Positions 47,458 to 58,782 of a DNA stretch of 64,000 nt are shown piece after piece. Each line of letters opens with the position of its first letter. Positions within the stretch are counted from its first letter, which is position 1. Source of the stretch: Maratus speciosus (lineage: Eukaryota > Arthropoda > Arachnida > Araneae > Salticidae); NCBI GenBank assembly GCA_963932465.1, contig OZ010790.1, forward strand, positions 346,295,087 to 346,359,086, given 5' to 3'. The notes under the pieces are model-generated. The model saw only the letters and a program-made list of their open reading frames with translations, had not been told where the DNA came from and made no database searches. The position numbers and the translations under genes are program-made.

Positions 47458-49060
47458 TAGGTAGCTTTCATTACAAAAAGCTACCTATTGCAGCCGTTCG
47501 GAGGAAAGCGATTTCAAAAAATTTTGGTATATTTTCATCGATCATGACCCCCAGACCCCGAAACCACCCTCCGTTCAAAAGTTGATATATATATATATAG
47601 ATATATATATATATCCGTATATATATATATATATATATATCTGATCTTTGTCACACTGTAACTCTCGTATTTATGAACCGATTTGGATGAAATTCGGTGT
47701 GTACATAGTACAAACAAATGTCTCGACCGAGTTCGTTGGCCAGCTTCATCCGCCATCTTGTTTCAAAATGGCGGCCATTTAAATTTTTTTTAAAAATTTG
47801 AAATTTGAAATGTGGTACCAAAAAATTGAAAAATATTTTTTTCTTATGTGTTTGACCTTGATACAAAGATTCCGGAGCAGTTTTTGTTTCGCCTATATCT
47901 TAAAAAATGGCTGAGTTATAGCACTTTGAATTGCTAGCGGGGCTGACATTTTGAAACGACCTGATTTTTGTCACGCGATAACAGGCGTATTTATGAACCG
48001 ATTTGGATGTACCTTGGTGTATACATAATACGTACCAATTTCTCGACCGAGTTCGTACGCCAGCTTCATCCGCCATCTTGTTTCAAAATGGCGGTCATTT
48101 AAAAAAATTTTAAAAATTTAAAATGAGGAACCAAAAAATTGGAAAATGAAAAAGATTTTTTTGTATGTGTTTGACCTTAATACCAAGATTCCGGAAATTT
48201 TTTTTTCTTCTATATCTAAAAAAATCGCTGAGTTATAGTATTTTGAATTTCTATTGTGGCTGACATTTTGAAACAGCCTGATTTTTGTCACGCGATGGAT
48301 AACAGGCGTATTTATGAACCGATTTGGATGTAACTTGGTGTGTACATAGTACATACCAATGTCTCGACCGAGTTGGTCAGCTTCATTCGCCATCTTGTTT
48401 CAAAAGGGCTGCCATTAAAAAAAAAATTAAATTTAAAACGAGTTATCAAAAATTGAAAAAAGAAAAAGATTTTTATGTGTTTGACCTTGATACAAAGATT
48501 CCGGAGCAGTTTTTGTTTCGTATATATCATAAAAAATGGTTGAATTATAGCACTTTGAATTTCTAGCATGGCTGAAATTTTGGAACGATCTGATATTTGT
48601 CACGTGATAACACGCGTATTTATTAACCTATTTCGATGTAAGAAGGCATGTGGATAGTATATCGTAATGTCTCGACCAAGTTCGCTGGCCAGCTTCATCA
48701 GCCATCTTGTTTCAAAATGGAGGCCATTAAATTAAATAAAAAAAATTATATTTAAAGTGAGGTGCAAAAAAATTAGAAATTAGAAAAGGTTTCTTTCTTA
48801 AGTATTTGACCATGATATGAGGATTCCGGAGCATTTTTTGTTTTGTCTTTATCTTAGAAAATGGTTCAGATATAGCAGTTTGAATTTCTAATGTGGGTGA
48901 CATTTTGAAAAATCTGATTTTTTGCCTGCGACAGAACTTGTATATATCAACCGATTCCGATGTGAGTGAGCATGTGCACAGGAATTACTAAGGTCTCGAC
49001 CAAGTTCACTCGTTAGCCTCATCCACCATATTGTCTTAAAATGGCAGGAACTTCAAGATA
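47458..49060 (-). repeat. Hairpin-capped 320-bp tandem array
   Basis: An 11-bp perfect hairpin (TAGGTAGCTTT, 8-base loop, AAAGCTACCTA) at 47458-47487 is followed by a spacer, a TA microsatellite (47586-47640) and about four and a half units. The landmark TATTTATGAACCGATTTGGA recurs near 47669, 47990 and 48309, with diverged versions near 48617 and 48940. Period is 310-322 bp. Most units carry CGCCATCTTGTTTCAAAATG, two inverted YY1-like cores. Read on the minus strand, the hairpin is followed by AAACAAAATG. Recurring short frames on the minus strand come from the repetition. Confidence 0.85.
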
Positions 49061-50412
49061 TCGCCGAATTTGGTAACCAAATATAAGTTACTTTAAATAA
49101 AAGCAGCTTTGATAAAACTGATTAATTTCGCGAAATTCTCATTCATAATGATTTAGTATTGATAAAGATTAGGATTGAATCTCCTATAATCGGTTTCCAC
49201 TAAATTGAGCTTCGTGTGTTTGAATAATATAGGCTTGCTTTTTAAAAATAAGGAATATGAAAGCTACATCTTCCTCTCGGCACTGGCCGGAAGGACTTTT
49301 TTTGTAATGATCAAGTGGGAGAAGCAATGCAAAAACCACTATGAAATTAAGACTGTGAAAACTGAAAGAAACCCAATTATTAAAGACATATAACGTTTGG
49401 TAAAATTTCCTGAATTGTTAACATAAATTATTTTAATAATACTTTGCACAATGTACTACACTAAGAACTACTATTTATTTAAAGGATCGGGGCCAGGTGT
49501 ATTCCGATTAACTGAATTTTCTGGATAACTGGTTGGACATTAAAGCAACATCCATTTAATTAGATTTGTAGAATGTATCTGGCAGTGCTATTATTTCTAA
49601 TTACAAATTATTAAATTACTCACAAGGACGGTCTCCTTATCGGCATACTCGGAATACCTTGAAAAAAAAAAAAAAAAAAAAAAAAAAAACTAATTAAACT
49701 ACTATGTATGTGATAAAGGATCAGTCAAATGTAGCGGAGGAATTACAATACAAAGTCTGTAAAAAAATAAAATACTTTTGAATATTTGGCATGAAAGGAC
49801 GAAAACGTCACGCGATTTGGCAAGCAGCTAATTGATTTTTAGAATGCGTGTAAGTAGTATTTAATGAATTTAAATTTACACTATGAGAGAGTTATATATA
49901 TATATATACTATTATACATATTGTATTACATATGCTGCTTATTGCTGCAGTTATTCAATTTATCACTGTAAAAATATTTTCATATATAAATTTTTTTTTT
50001 TCATATTGAGAAAAATATTTTCATACATTTAAGTGTATTTAAAAATAAAAACCAGATGAAGAATATTGCAATTATATATTTCAATATCGAAGAAATCGTT
50101 GTTTCCATAGCAACAAAATTGAATCGACAGTGCTCAATTGGACTTCATTTTGAGCTTGAAACAATTTTAATTAATTTAAATTTTGAATATCATTTTAAAT
50201 CATAATTTTTGATAGTTAAATTTCAATATAAATACATGTAAATATTTATATGACAAAATTATAGTTAAAACAAACTAAAACTGACAAAAGTAAAATTATT
50301 TAAATTAAATTTATTTAAACAAGTTCAACATGAAACATTTTTTCCTTAAAGGGTATTTGACATTAAAAAGTATTTTTTTTTTTAAATTGTATTCAATCGC
50401 CAACTGGGGAAA
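49061..50412. other. Intergenic sequence with a poly-A tract
   Basis: A pure A tract at 49662-49689 could mark a retroposed sequence, but no recognisable body precedes it. Near 49500 GTATTCCGATTAACTGAATT resembles a decayed pogo/Tigger tip. TA microsatellite near 49892. No gene seen. Confidence 0.4.
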
Positions 50413-50662
50413 GCCCCACCAAGGTTCTGCTCTCGAAGCTGGTAGACGGAAGGTGCTGGGTTCGAACCCAATCGCGCCCGTCGGCCTAATCGTTCGGAGT
50501 TTTCGTTGTTTTCTTCGAACCTTGGATTTCCATGTGTAAATACGGATTAGGTTCCCTTAGGTACCCCCCCCCCCCCCCATGGAGGGCGCTGCCCTCTAGG
50601 GTCTACTACATCCCTCGAGCAGATAATTGGCAGTCAAAAATCAACCCAACCCAGCCAACCAG
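50413..50662 (+). mobile_element. tRNA-derived SINE, longer copy
   Basis: Contains the same body as 33853-34051, starting earlier: a tRNA-like head from about 50420, then GGGTTCGAACCC (box B, 50458-50469) and AATCGCGCCCGTCGGCCTAA, then the GTAAATACGGATTAGGTTCC block, a C tract and a tail of CAACCC/CCAACC units. GGGGAAA on both sides (near 50406 and 50662) may be the target duplication. Confidence 0.72.
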
Positions 50663-50669
50663 GGGAAAA

Positions 50670-51081
50670 TCGGCAAATAAGGAAATTTTCATTATTTTTT
50701 TATGGAAGCTCTATCAACGTTCCGCCTAAATCTTTTTTATAAACATACATATCAGCATAAGAAGAACATTCTGAATTTCAGATTTTTCAGAGTATGCCCG
50801 TATGAAGACCACCTTTGTCAGATTAAGAATCAGATTCAGTCAAGATCGAAGATTAATTAGAGTTTGAAGGAAGTTAATTTATGGGAATCTATCGTACAAC
50901 AATTCTGCAAAAAAAAATCAAAATGCCCAATATCTAACTAAATATACTTCCACTTCAAACTCTAAATGTTGGTATCAAGTAATACCATGCATATGGGAAT
51001 GAAAGAAGCAATGCACATGTCAAACTGAAACTGTATGGCACTTTTTACTGGTAAGTTTCTAAAACTAGTCAATTGGAAATA
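50670..51081. other. Intergenic sequence, nothing recognised
   Basis: About 400 bp of AT-rich sequence between the SINE and the pogo/Tigger-like MITE; no gene or repeat boundary seen. Confidence 0.4.
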
Positions 51082-51512
51082 CAGTCAAGGATCTATAATC
51101 CGCACACCCATAATCCGCAATTTTCTATAATTCGCATTGCATAATGAATGTAAACAATTAAACAAATTCTTGATCCAAAAATGATTTTTTAAAAGAAATA
51201 TCTGAAATTTTTAAATATAAAAGTGAATATAATCAATTTTTTTAATACAAGAATTTGAAAAATGCATTTTTTGAGATAGCATATTAAATTAATTATTATA
51301 TTTCACATTTTTCTTTTCATGTTACACTGAATATGGAATTAAAATAGTGTCCAGAAAAATTAATTATTATATTTCATATTTTTCTTTTCATGTTATACTG
51401 AATATGGAATTAAAATAGTGTCCAGAAATAAGAAAATGAGATGTAATCCATAATATTCTATAATCTGCACAACCTTTGGTCCCAACTTGTGCGGATTAAA
51501 GAACTTTGCCTG
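51082..51512. mobile_element. pogo/Tigger-like MITE with an internal duplication
   Basis: Left end CAGTCAAGGATCTATAATCC; the right end, from the other strand, CAGGCAAAGTTCTTTAATCC. Both are followed by GCACA-type text and flanked by TA (51080-51081, 51513-51514). A block of about 70 bp is duplicated in tandem near 51287-51430 (two copies of CATGTTANACTGAATATGGA). Size 431 bp; no coding capacity. Confidence 0.8.
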
Positions 51513-51939
51513 TATCATTCTAGATAACTGGTCTTCTTGTTAACGGGTTTCTAGATAAAAGGTTCTATACTGTAATATGCATGCTTATTGTAAATTTAAA
51601 TAGCATCTTAAAATAAATTCAGAGTTAAAGATATATTTTTAAAAATAATTGCTCTCAAATAATCCCATCATTCCCCCTTCCCATCATTTACAAATGTTGG
51701 TAGTGAGGTTCCCCAACTAGAAATATTTGAATTTCAAGCCCTGAATACGTGTGTTAAATGCCAATACTTTATGTACTTTTATGTAAGCTTTGTGAAAATT
51801 AAAATTAAAAAAATAAGTAATGGAAGTATATTTAAAAATCACATAAGCCTTAAATGATGATCTGCACTATGATTTTCATATTATTAGCCAAAAACTTCTG
51901 GAAAATCATTAGCCAAAGTTGATAATATAAAGCAACATG
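51513..51939. other. AT-rich intergenic sequence
   Basis: Nothing recognised. Confidence 0.4.
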
Positions 51940-53957
51940 TGGGTAAGTGTGATCACAGATCGCACAGAGGTTTCATTTAATATTCCTTTCAAAACATTTT
52001 ATCCTTTTGATGCAATGATATATCACATAAGAGGCATCAGCAAAAGTTAGAAAAGTGACCCCCCCCCCCCCCGGGTGAAAAGGGGGGGGGAGGTTAAAAA
52101 AATCGCTCAAAACATCCAAGTTAGAACCCGGAGGGATAAATCTATATAAATAAAAATGTAAATGTTCGTTTGTTCAAAATCGCTAATCTCCGAAAGTTCT
52201 TCACCAATTGCTTTGAAATTTACGGTTGTATCCGAATACGGAAGTGTTGTTATATACTTATCATGAACGTCGCTCCTCCCACCCCCACAGGGAGCGCTTT
52301 TTAAATTTTTTCCAAAACCCATCATGCGATATATCATTAGAAAGCCCTTGGACTATTGTTTCATATTATGCACCTCGCATCTCTCTCCCCTCTCTTTCCT
52401 CACGTAGAGGCACATTTCTATATAAATAAAAATATAAATGTTCGTTTGTACAAAATTTTAAACCTCCGAACGTTCTTCACCGATTGCGCTGTATTCGTGT
52501 TTTTCTATACCTATAACGAATCTCGCTCCTCCCTCCTCCAATTTCCTCACCGCCACCAGGGGATGCTTTTTAAATTTTTTCAGATACACGTCATGTGACA
52601 TAGCATTAGAAAGGCCTTTTATTACTCTTTCATATTATGCACCTACCATTCTCCTCATCCCACTTTCCCCCCGTGGAGGCACATTTCTATATAAAAAAAT
52701 GTAAATGTTCGTTTGTACAAAATCTTAAACCTCCGAAAGTTCTTCACCGATTTCTTTGCATTGCATTTCAATGCGCGCATGTTTTTATATTACCTCGCAT
52801 CCCTCTCCCCCAATTTCATCCCCCGGGGCACTTTTTTTATATTTTTCGACACCCATATGTGGTATATCATTGGAAAGCCCTCTGACCACTCTTTCATATT
52901 ATGCATCTCCCCTCACTATGCCCTCCGAAGGGACACATTACTGAAATATTTCGTCAGTATTTTGTATATCTGTTTTTTCTTTGTTATTTTTAGTTCGTCT
53001 TTTTTTCTTTTTAGCTCACAGGCTATTAAAGCCTTTCCGATTATATTTTATTATTTTATCCGATTTGCTTCAAATTTTGTAAATAGTTTTATTCTGATAA
53101 GGTGCTTCCCTGATTAGTTTTGGGAGTTCATTGGTTAAGTATAAAAGCGGGGCTAATCCTCCCTTAATTTAGATAATTGGGTTTTTCAGGCAGAATTTTC
53201 CGATTTGCTTCAAATTTTGTAAATACGTTCATTCTGATAAGATGCTTCCCTGATTAGTTTTGGGCGTTCATTGATTAAGCATAAAAGGGGCAATTGGGGG
53301 GGGGGGGCTAATCTCCGCTTAATTCAGATAAATGAGTTTTTCATGCAGAATTACCTGATTTGCTTCAAATTTTGTAAATAGGTTCATTCAGGTAAAGTGC
53401 TTCCCTGATTAGTTTTAGTGCTTTATTACTTTGTGCAAAGGGGAACGGGAAGCTAATTCCGCCCCTTAATTTAGATAATTTGTAATTAATATAAGACCTT
53501 TTGAAATCTTTATGATTTTTTGTGCGATCACAAGCGTTCAGCTATAAGTATGCAAAATTTCAAGTATCCAAACTAATTAGGGGCTGAGTTAGAAAAACTG
53601 CTTAAAATACACAAGTTAGAGATCGGAGGGGTAAATATGAGACTTTTTTTTATTTTGTATGATTTGTCGTGTGATCGCAAGTGTTCAGCTATAAGTATGC
53701 AAAATTTCATATCTCCAACTTAATTAGGAGCTCAGTTAGAAAAAAATGCTTAAAATACACAAGTTAATAGTCCAGAGGGATAAATATTAGACTTTTTCAA
53801 AATTTTATGATTTGTTATTTGATGTGAGGTGTTCAGGTAGAAGTATGCAAAATTTCAAGTCTCCAACATATAGAGTTTCTGAGAACAGGCTCTGTGATGG
53901 ATGGACAGACAGACAGAAGAGAGAGACAAATAAGGTTTCGTCAGATGAACGAAACCC
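51940..53957 (+). mobile_element. Helitron/HINE-like element with triplicated 5' end and 3' hairpin
   Basis: The left part (51940-52135) is an inverted fragment of the repeat at 35222-35660. From 52141 a Helitron-type 5' sequence, TCTATATAAATAAAAATGTA, appears three times in tandem (52141, 52417, 52686; spacing 276 and 269 bp), each followed by AATGTTCGTTTGT. Next come three units of about 150 bp with CCGATTTGCTTCAAATTTTG (53059, 53199, a variant near 53346), then three units of about 150 bp shared with 34610-35265, and finally a hairpin GGTTTCG, loop TCAGATGAA, CGAAACC at 53934-53956. No helicase or Rep protein. Confidence 0.7.
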
Positions 53958-54914
53958 GAAAAACTATCATTCCTGTATGGGAGAAATTTAACTTTTCCAC
54001 TAATTTTTGTAAGTGGTGTATGGATTCTTATTTGTCGGCCTTGTGTCAGGGGTGGAAGCCCACATACAGTTATTTCTCAGGAGTAAAGAAGGGAAAACAG
54101 GATAGGTCATTGTATCTAAATCTGAGGCATCTGTGTATTGGAGACTTACTCACCAGAGATCTGGTGTTTGTTGTTATAAAGGGCTCTAGATTTCTGTGAA
54201 TGCGACAACGCGGGTGGTTTTAGCCTCTCGTAAGGAGACTGTATTTCGTAATTGAGAGGGAACTTTGCACCCCTTTTGATAATAACTTCAATTATGTGAT
54301 GTTGCCTTTAACTTTTGGATGAATAAAACAGAAGATATGGCACTTGTAATCCTTGCAGATATTAATTTCAAATAATAAAGTGACGCTGGGTGGCCAGAGT
54401 TCAGCGTGACTTTAACATTAAAATTATGTGTTTGAGTCATAAAGAGGGGAAATATAAAGCCAATAGGACCTGCTTTTTGTTGTGGGTGTGATGTTGGCAG
54501 ATAGAGCTGGGTAGAGATAGGCTCTTGATTGACTTTTCATTTAGTATTGCCTTCCTTTTTCATGCTTTCAAATTTATGGTTATTTGCTATTATTACTTTA
54601 ACTTTTAGTGGGAGTCATTATAATAATTGTTTGTTTACTAAGGATAATGTTTAAATTTCAATTTCTAGAGTTCATTTTCCTGCAACATATACAAGTTAAT
54701 CAGGATGATCAATTAAAGGTAATATATTAATATTTAAATAAAATATAGACCCAACATAAGTCATGTAACACTATAATAAAAATTAGATCAAAATATGTCT
54801 TTAAACAAACTTAGAGTATAAATTAAACAAAAGATTGTATGCATAAATTAAAGACTACACATAAATAGTTCCATCAACTACTACTTGCACAAGAACAAGT
54901 TAACGAGTTTTATT

Positions 54915-54945
<31 letters not shown>

Positions 54946-55527
54946 AATAATTAATTCATAATTTTATCTGATATTTGTATTAGAAAAATAAATTTAGTTT
55001 TAAATGTTTTTTAGCAGTGCTGCTTTTTTTTTTTTTTTTTTAAATCTAAAACCATTTTTTTTTTTTTTTTTTTTTTGCTTGATTTGTCTCTTTTGTTACT
55101 ATACCCAGAAACTTATTTTGCCTCCTATATTACCATTAAAAAACAAAATTATTAAATTTATTTAGAAACTGTGCACTGCTACAGCATAGATTAATATTCT
55201 AGATTAATTGTCTAGCTATTTTTCAGATAAATATAAACTACAATAGATTTATAACGGGTTTATTAAATTTTTTGATGAGAGATAAGAATAGGTGCAAAAA
55301 CTAGTTAATTAAACTAAATAAATTTGTATTTATTTATGAAAAAAACCCCTTAATTAACAGAAAGGTACAGGAACACTAAACATGAGTTATGTTTGTTATA
55401 ACAATCAATAAAAGTTGCACCAAAATTGAAATCTCAGTATGCTTGAGTTTAGATTACAGATAAGAATCAAATTGTTTAAGATTTTTTTATTATCATATTT
55501 TTAGGAAGAGCTTTACGTTTCTGCATA
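53958..55527. other. AT-rich intergenic sequence
   Basis: Nothing recognised beyond a TA microsatellite near 54920-54946 and T tracts near 55025-55040 and 55056-55076. A 101-residue plus-strand frame (53894-54199) begins inside the preceding repeat and matches no family I know. Confidence 0.45.
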
Positions 55528-55535
55528 AATTATGT

Positions 55536-56200
55536 CAAGGGCGTAGAAACCGGGGGAGCTGTGGCTCCCCCTGGAATATTTCAGACGGGCTCAGCTCCCC
55601 CGGGAGAAATTCTCGCACCACATCTGTTTACGATGCATTGCTGAATTAAAAAATAAAGTATACTTTTTCTAGGAAATTCACACAATAAACAACAAAAATA
55701 AGAGAGAGTGGTAAGCACATTTGTTTGTGCCTTCACACTTTTTCTCATTGTTTACAATCCTCCCGATTTCCAGAAAAAAGGGGATCTTATATAGGTCTAC
55801 TACAAATTACCTGTGCCAATAGTATATATATGCAAAGAGGATGCTTTTAAAATTGGTTTGGAAGAGATTTGTAAAGAATTTGTAAGCAACAGAAAGCACT
55901 TTAATTTTTGGTAAATGGAAGTGGGAGAAGCCTTAAATTTTGAATATTGTATTCGGGATCGCACATAAATTAAGTTTCTATGTATCAAGTATATCTATTA
56001 AAAATTATTTTAACTGGATTAAAGAGTTGGTGATCTTTTGATATGCTTCTATTTTATACTTCTGTTTGTGAAACGTGCAACACTATGAAAGAACCCTCTA
56101 AAATGAACGAAATGATCCGTGCCACTAGCTTTCCGCAATATGCGGAAAGCATATTGCGCTCACAGGCTCCCCCTGTTTGTACAAAGTTCCTACGCCACTG
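55536..56200. mobile_element. hAT MITE with a perfect 8-bp target duplication
   Basis: Ends CAAGGGCGTAG and, from the right, CAGTGGCGTAG. Both sides continue to a GGGGGAGC block (55552 and, inverted, near 56166). AATTATGT flanks the element exactly on both sides (55528-55535, 56201-56208), which points to the hAT superfamily. Near the right end a 9-bp hairpin CTTTCCGCA, ATA loop, TGCGGAAAG occurs. No transposase frame. Confidence 0.85.
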
Positions 56201-56208
56201 AATTATGT

Positions 56209-56998
56209 TATAAAGAAATGATTTTTTTCTTTTGAATTTCCAAATGAAAAGACATCATTTATAATAAGTTATTTCAAATTAAAGAGATTTTCATGTTTTT
56301 CTTTTTTTTTTGGAGGGAAGTGTGAGGGGGTTTCCTTCCTCACTTTTCTTTTCATATACATTATGGAAAGTTCTAGTAAGCTTGTACTGTGTCAGAATTC
56401 AACGTTGGGAGATTATTTTTACCAACTGAAACATTTCCTGTTATTCATTCTTTTATCTATTTAGATTATAAAATTTACAAGTAAAACAATAGCAGAACAA
56501 TAAAATATGTACTTAAAGTGGCATGCAAGAAATAACAATAACCATCTTTAGCAATAGCTTCTCTTACATACACCATAGCACATTTCAATAATGTTTTAAA
56601 ACCTGCTTTAGAATATAATTAGGTGGAAAAATTAAACCTCAAATGAGTGTGTGTAAATTTATCAGATATATATATATATATATATTAAAAAAAAAAAAAA
56701 TAATCAAGATTTTAAAAGTTGATTATTTTCAAGTTGTGGGAGAAAAGTGCCAAATAATTTTTGAAGCATTCAAAAGAATAACAATATTTTTCTGTATTCA
56801 GTGATTACAGACTTATATTTTCAAAATTTGGATCTTTCTTCACAAATGTGCCCTCTTTTCAGTACAAAGACAATTTCAGCATATTAACACAAATGACAGA
56901 CTTTGCAGTGATTTGTTGCCAAAATTTTAATTCCTTACGAAAAGAAATAAAAATTACATTCTAAAGGATCAGTCACAGATTATACATATATATATATA
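56209..56998. other. AT-rich intergenic sequence
   Basis: TA microsatellite and A tract near 56667-56701; otherwise nothing recognised. Confidence 0.45.
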
Positions 56999-58608
56999 CT
57001 AGGGGGCTGTGCCCCCTGCAAGCTACGCTCGCCCACCCCCGTTCAGACACTGCAGAATCTAAAAACCTGCTAATCTGATCGGTTTTCAAAAGATTAGAGA
57101 AGATTGAATTATAATGAAAAAACCTATAGCGATATCCCTGTTAACAGGTTTTCATTCAATTCCCTTTGATTGCGAAAATTTAAGGTCGAATCAGTTGCTG
57201 TTAAGACATCCAATGGTTGTTTTCGTGTTTGATTAAAGAAGATCAGTTAAACATTTGAAAAGAAGCTAAAATAAAATGAATTAAGTAAACAGAGTCTTTG
57301 CCTCCCGGTATTTTTTAACAGCATTATAAATGATTGACGTAATATAATTTATTGCTTTAACCCCTTCAAGGGCAGTGGTTCAGTTTTGGATCACTTAATT
57401 TTAATTCTGAAATGTCACATTGGCACCAGAATATTGGAATGAAAATTTTCCTTTTATTAAGTAAGTGAACAAAAGCATTTTCATATTTAGAAATTTGTTT
57501 GTAAATTCTGGTGCCATTCACCGATTTCAACATTTTACGAATAGAAGTATCTTGCCCCTGAAAGGGTTAAATGCATATTAATGTATTTATTATTTTTAAG
57601 TTTCCTTTCTCTTTTAATATTCACGTGTAAATCCAATTTTCAAGGTATAATTTTCAATATTTTCCAGCTTTTAACATGTACTTATTTAATAGTAATTTTA
57701 AAGGTTTTTTTCTGGTTTTAATAGTCACGTGTAAATAAATTTTTAATCGTTAGGAAATATGTTTTGCGCTATTTTTAGAATTGAAAACAATCTCTATAAT
57801 AATAGCTGTCATCATGTGACTATCATCAACAGTTCTGGGTGGATCCCTTCACTTTTTATATTCCAACGGTCATTTTGGTACTTTAATTTTAGCCAGCCAC
57901 AGGTGATAAGTTACAAAATATTATTCTATCGCCATCATTTCACTTATATTATAATACTCCAAGTCATGTAACTGCCATTCGCTTTTCATAAGAAAGGTTT
58001 CCATTGTGATTAAAGAATCCATTAAAACATTGCTTTGAATTTGAAATTAAATGTCATGATTTGCTGCATTATTTAAAATTTGGCATAGATGTCATATATA
58101 TATATACAAGGTTTGGTGTGATTTTTTTTTTTTTTTTTTACGATAATTTGGCGAAAACCTCTTTTTTGAATATCAGTTACATATGCATTTTTAAATTATT
58201 TTCTATTATTTTTAAAATGAAATAACAATAAATAAAAAAAAGTTTAATTAATAACTATAGAACAAAACAATTTATAACTTTTTTTTTTTTTTAATAAAAA
58301 GAAAATGAATGTAAATAAACATTTATTAATAAATAAGCAACAATAGCTGGGTTACCATGACAGGAAAAATAATTCCATTTTGGCACCAATTAGGTATCCC
58401 GGTGCGCATATGACATCTGTGCCTAATATTTTTCTTTTGGTGTTAATTTCATCACATAATACTCCATATTTTAGGAAAAATCGCCGTGAAACATAATCAG
58501 TTGTTTAATCAGTCGTGTCTTAAAATCGTTTCATCTCAGCCGTTTGATAAATTCGTTTCATTAGGATTTTATATACATATAGGGTATATATATATATACA
58601 TATATAGA
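56999..58608 (-). mobile_element. Nonautonomous Helitron
   Basis: On the minus strand the element ends in GGGGGCACAGCCCCC followed by TAG, so the terminal hairpin leads into CTAG and a T-rich host site, as Helitrons require. The other end, read on the minus strand, starts TCTATATATG and then a TATA run and AAAATCCTAATG. No Rep/helicase frame. A related fragment lies at 19590-20480. A piggyBac-like MITE is nested at 57361-57566. The exact 5' base is uncertain because of the TA run. Confidence 0.75.
57361..57566. mobile_element. piggyBac-like MITE nested in the Helitron
   Basis: TTAA on both sides (57357-57360, 57567-57570). Ends CCCCTTCAAGGGCA and, from the right, CCCTTTCAGGGGCA. Size 206 bp, close to the 201-bp element at 28817, with which it shares ends but little interior. 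A block containing TGGCACCAGAAT near 57420 is mirrored near 57512. Confidence 0.8.
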
Positions 58609-58776
58609 ACAATTCTCCGATTTTTTGTGTAAATGATGCATGTAGCATTACTATGTATGTAAAAAAAAAAAATTAAGTAATTTTATGTCTTATAGTGCAA
58701 GCAAATATAATCAAGTAAATAGTTAAGAAGAAAGAAAGAAAAAAAAAAAACTAAATTTAAGTGAGTTGAATAGCAA

Positions 58777-58782
58777 TTTATT
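58777..58782 (-). promoter_or_regulatory. Possible polyadenylation signal for the HELZ-like gene
   Basis: AATAAA on the minus strand about 590 bases after the stop codon. It is the first canonical hexamer noticed downstream, but the sequence is AT-rich, so chance occurrence is possible. Confidence 0.35.

Noticed and set aside
47535..48569. Recurring minus-strand frames of 71-91 residues
   Set aside because: They repeat with the 320-bp array period and include simple-sequence translation.
26586..53956. Tandem arrays as CRISPR
   Set aside because: Units are 140-420 bp, diverged, without short conserved repeats and unique spacers, and the DNA is eukaryotic.
53894..54199. 101-residue plus-strand frame
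   Set aside because: It begins inside the terminal hairpin region of a repeat and matches no known protein; no splice or codon evidence.
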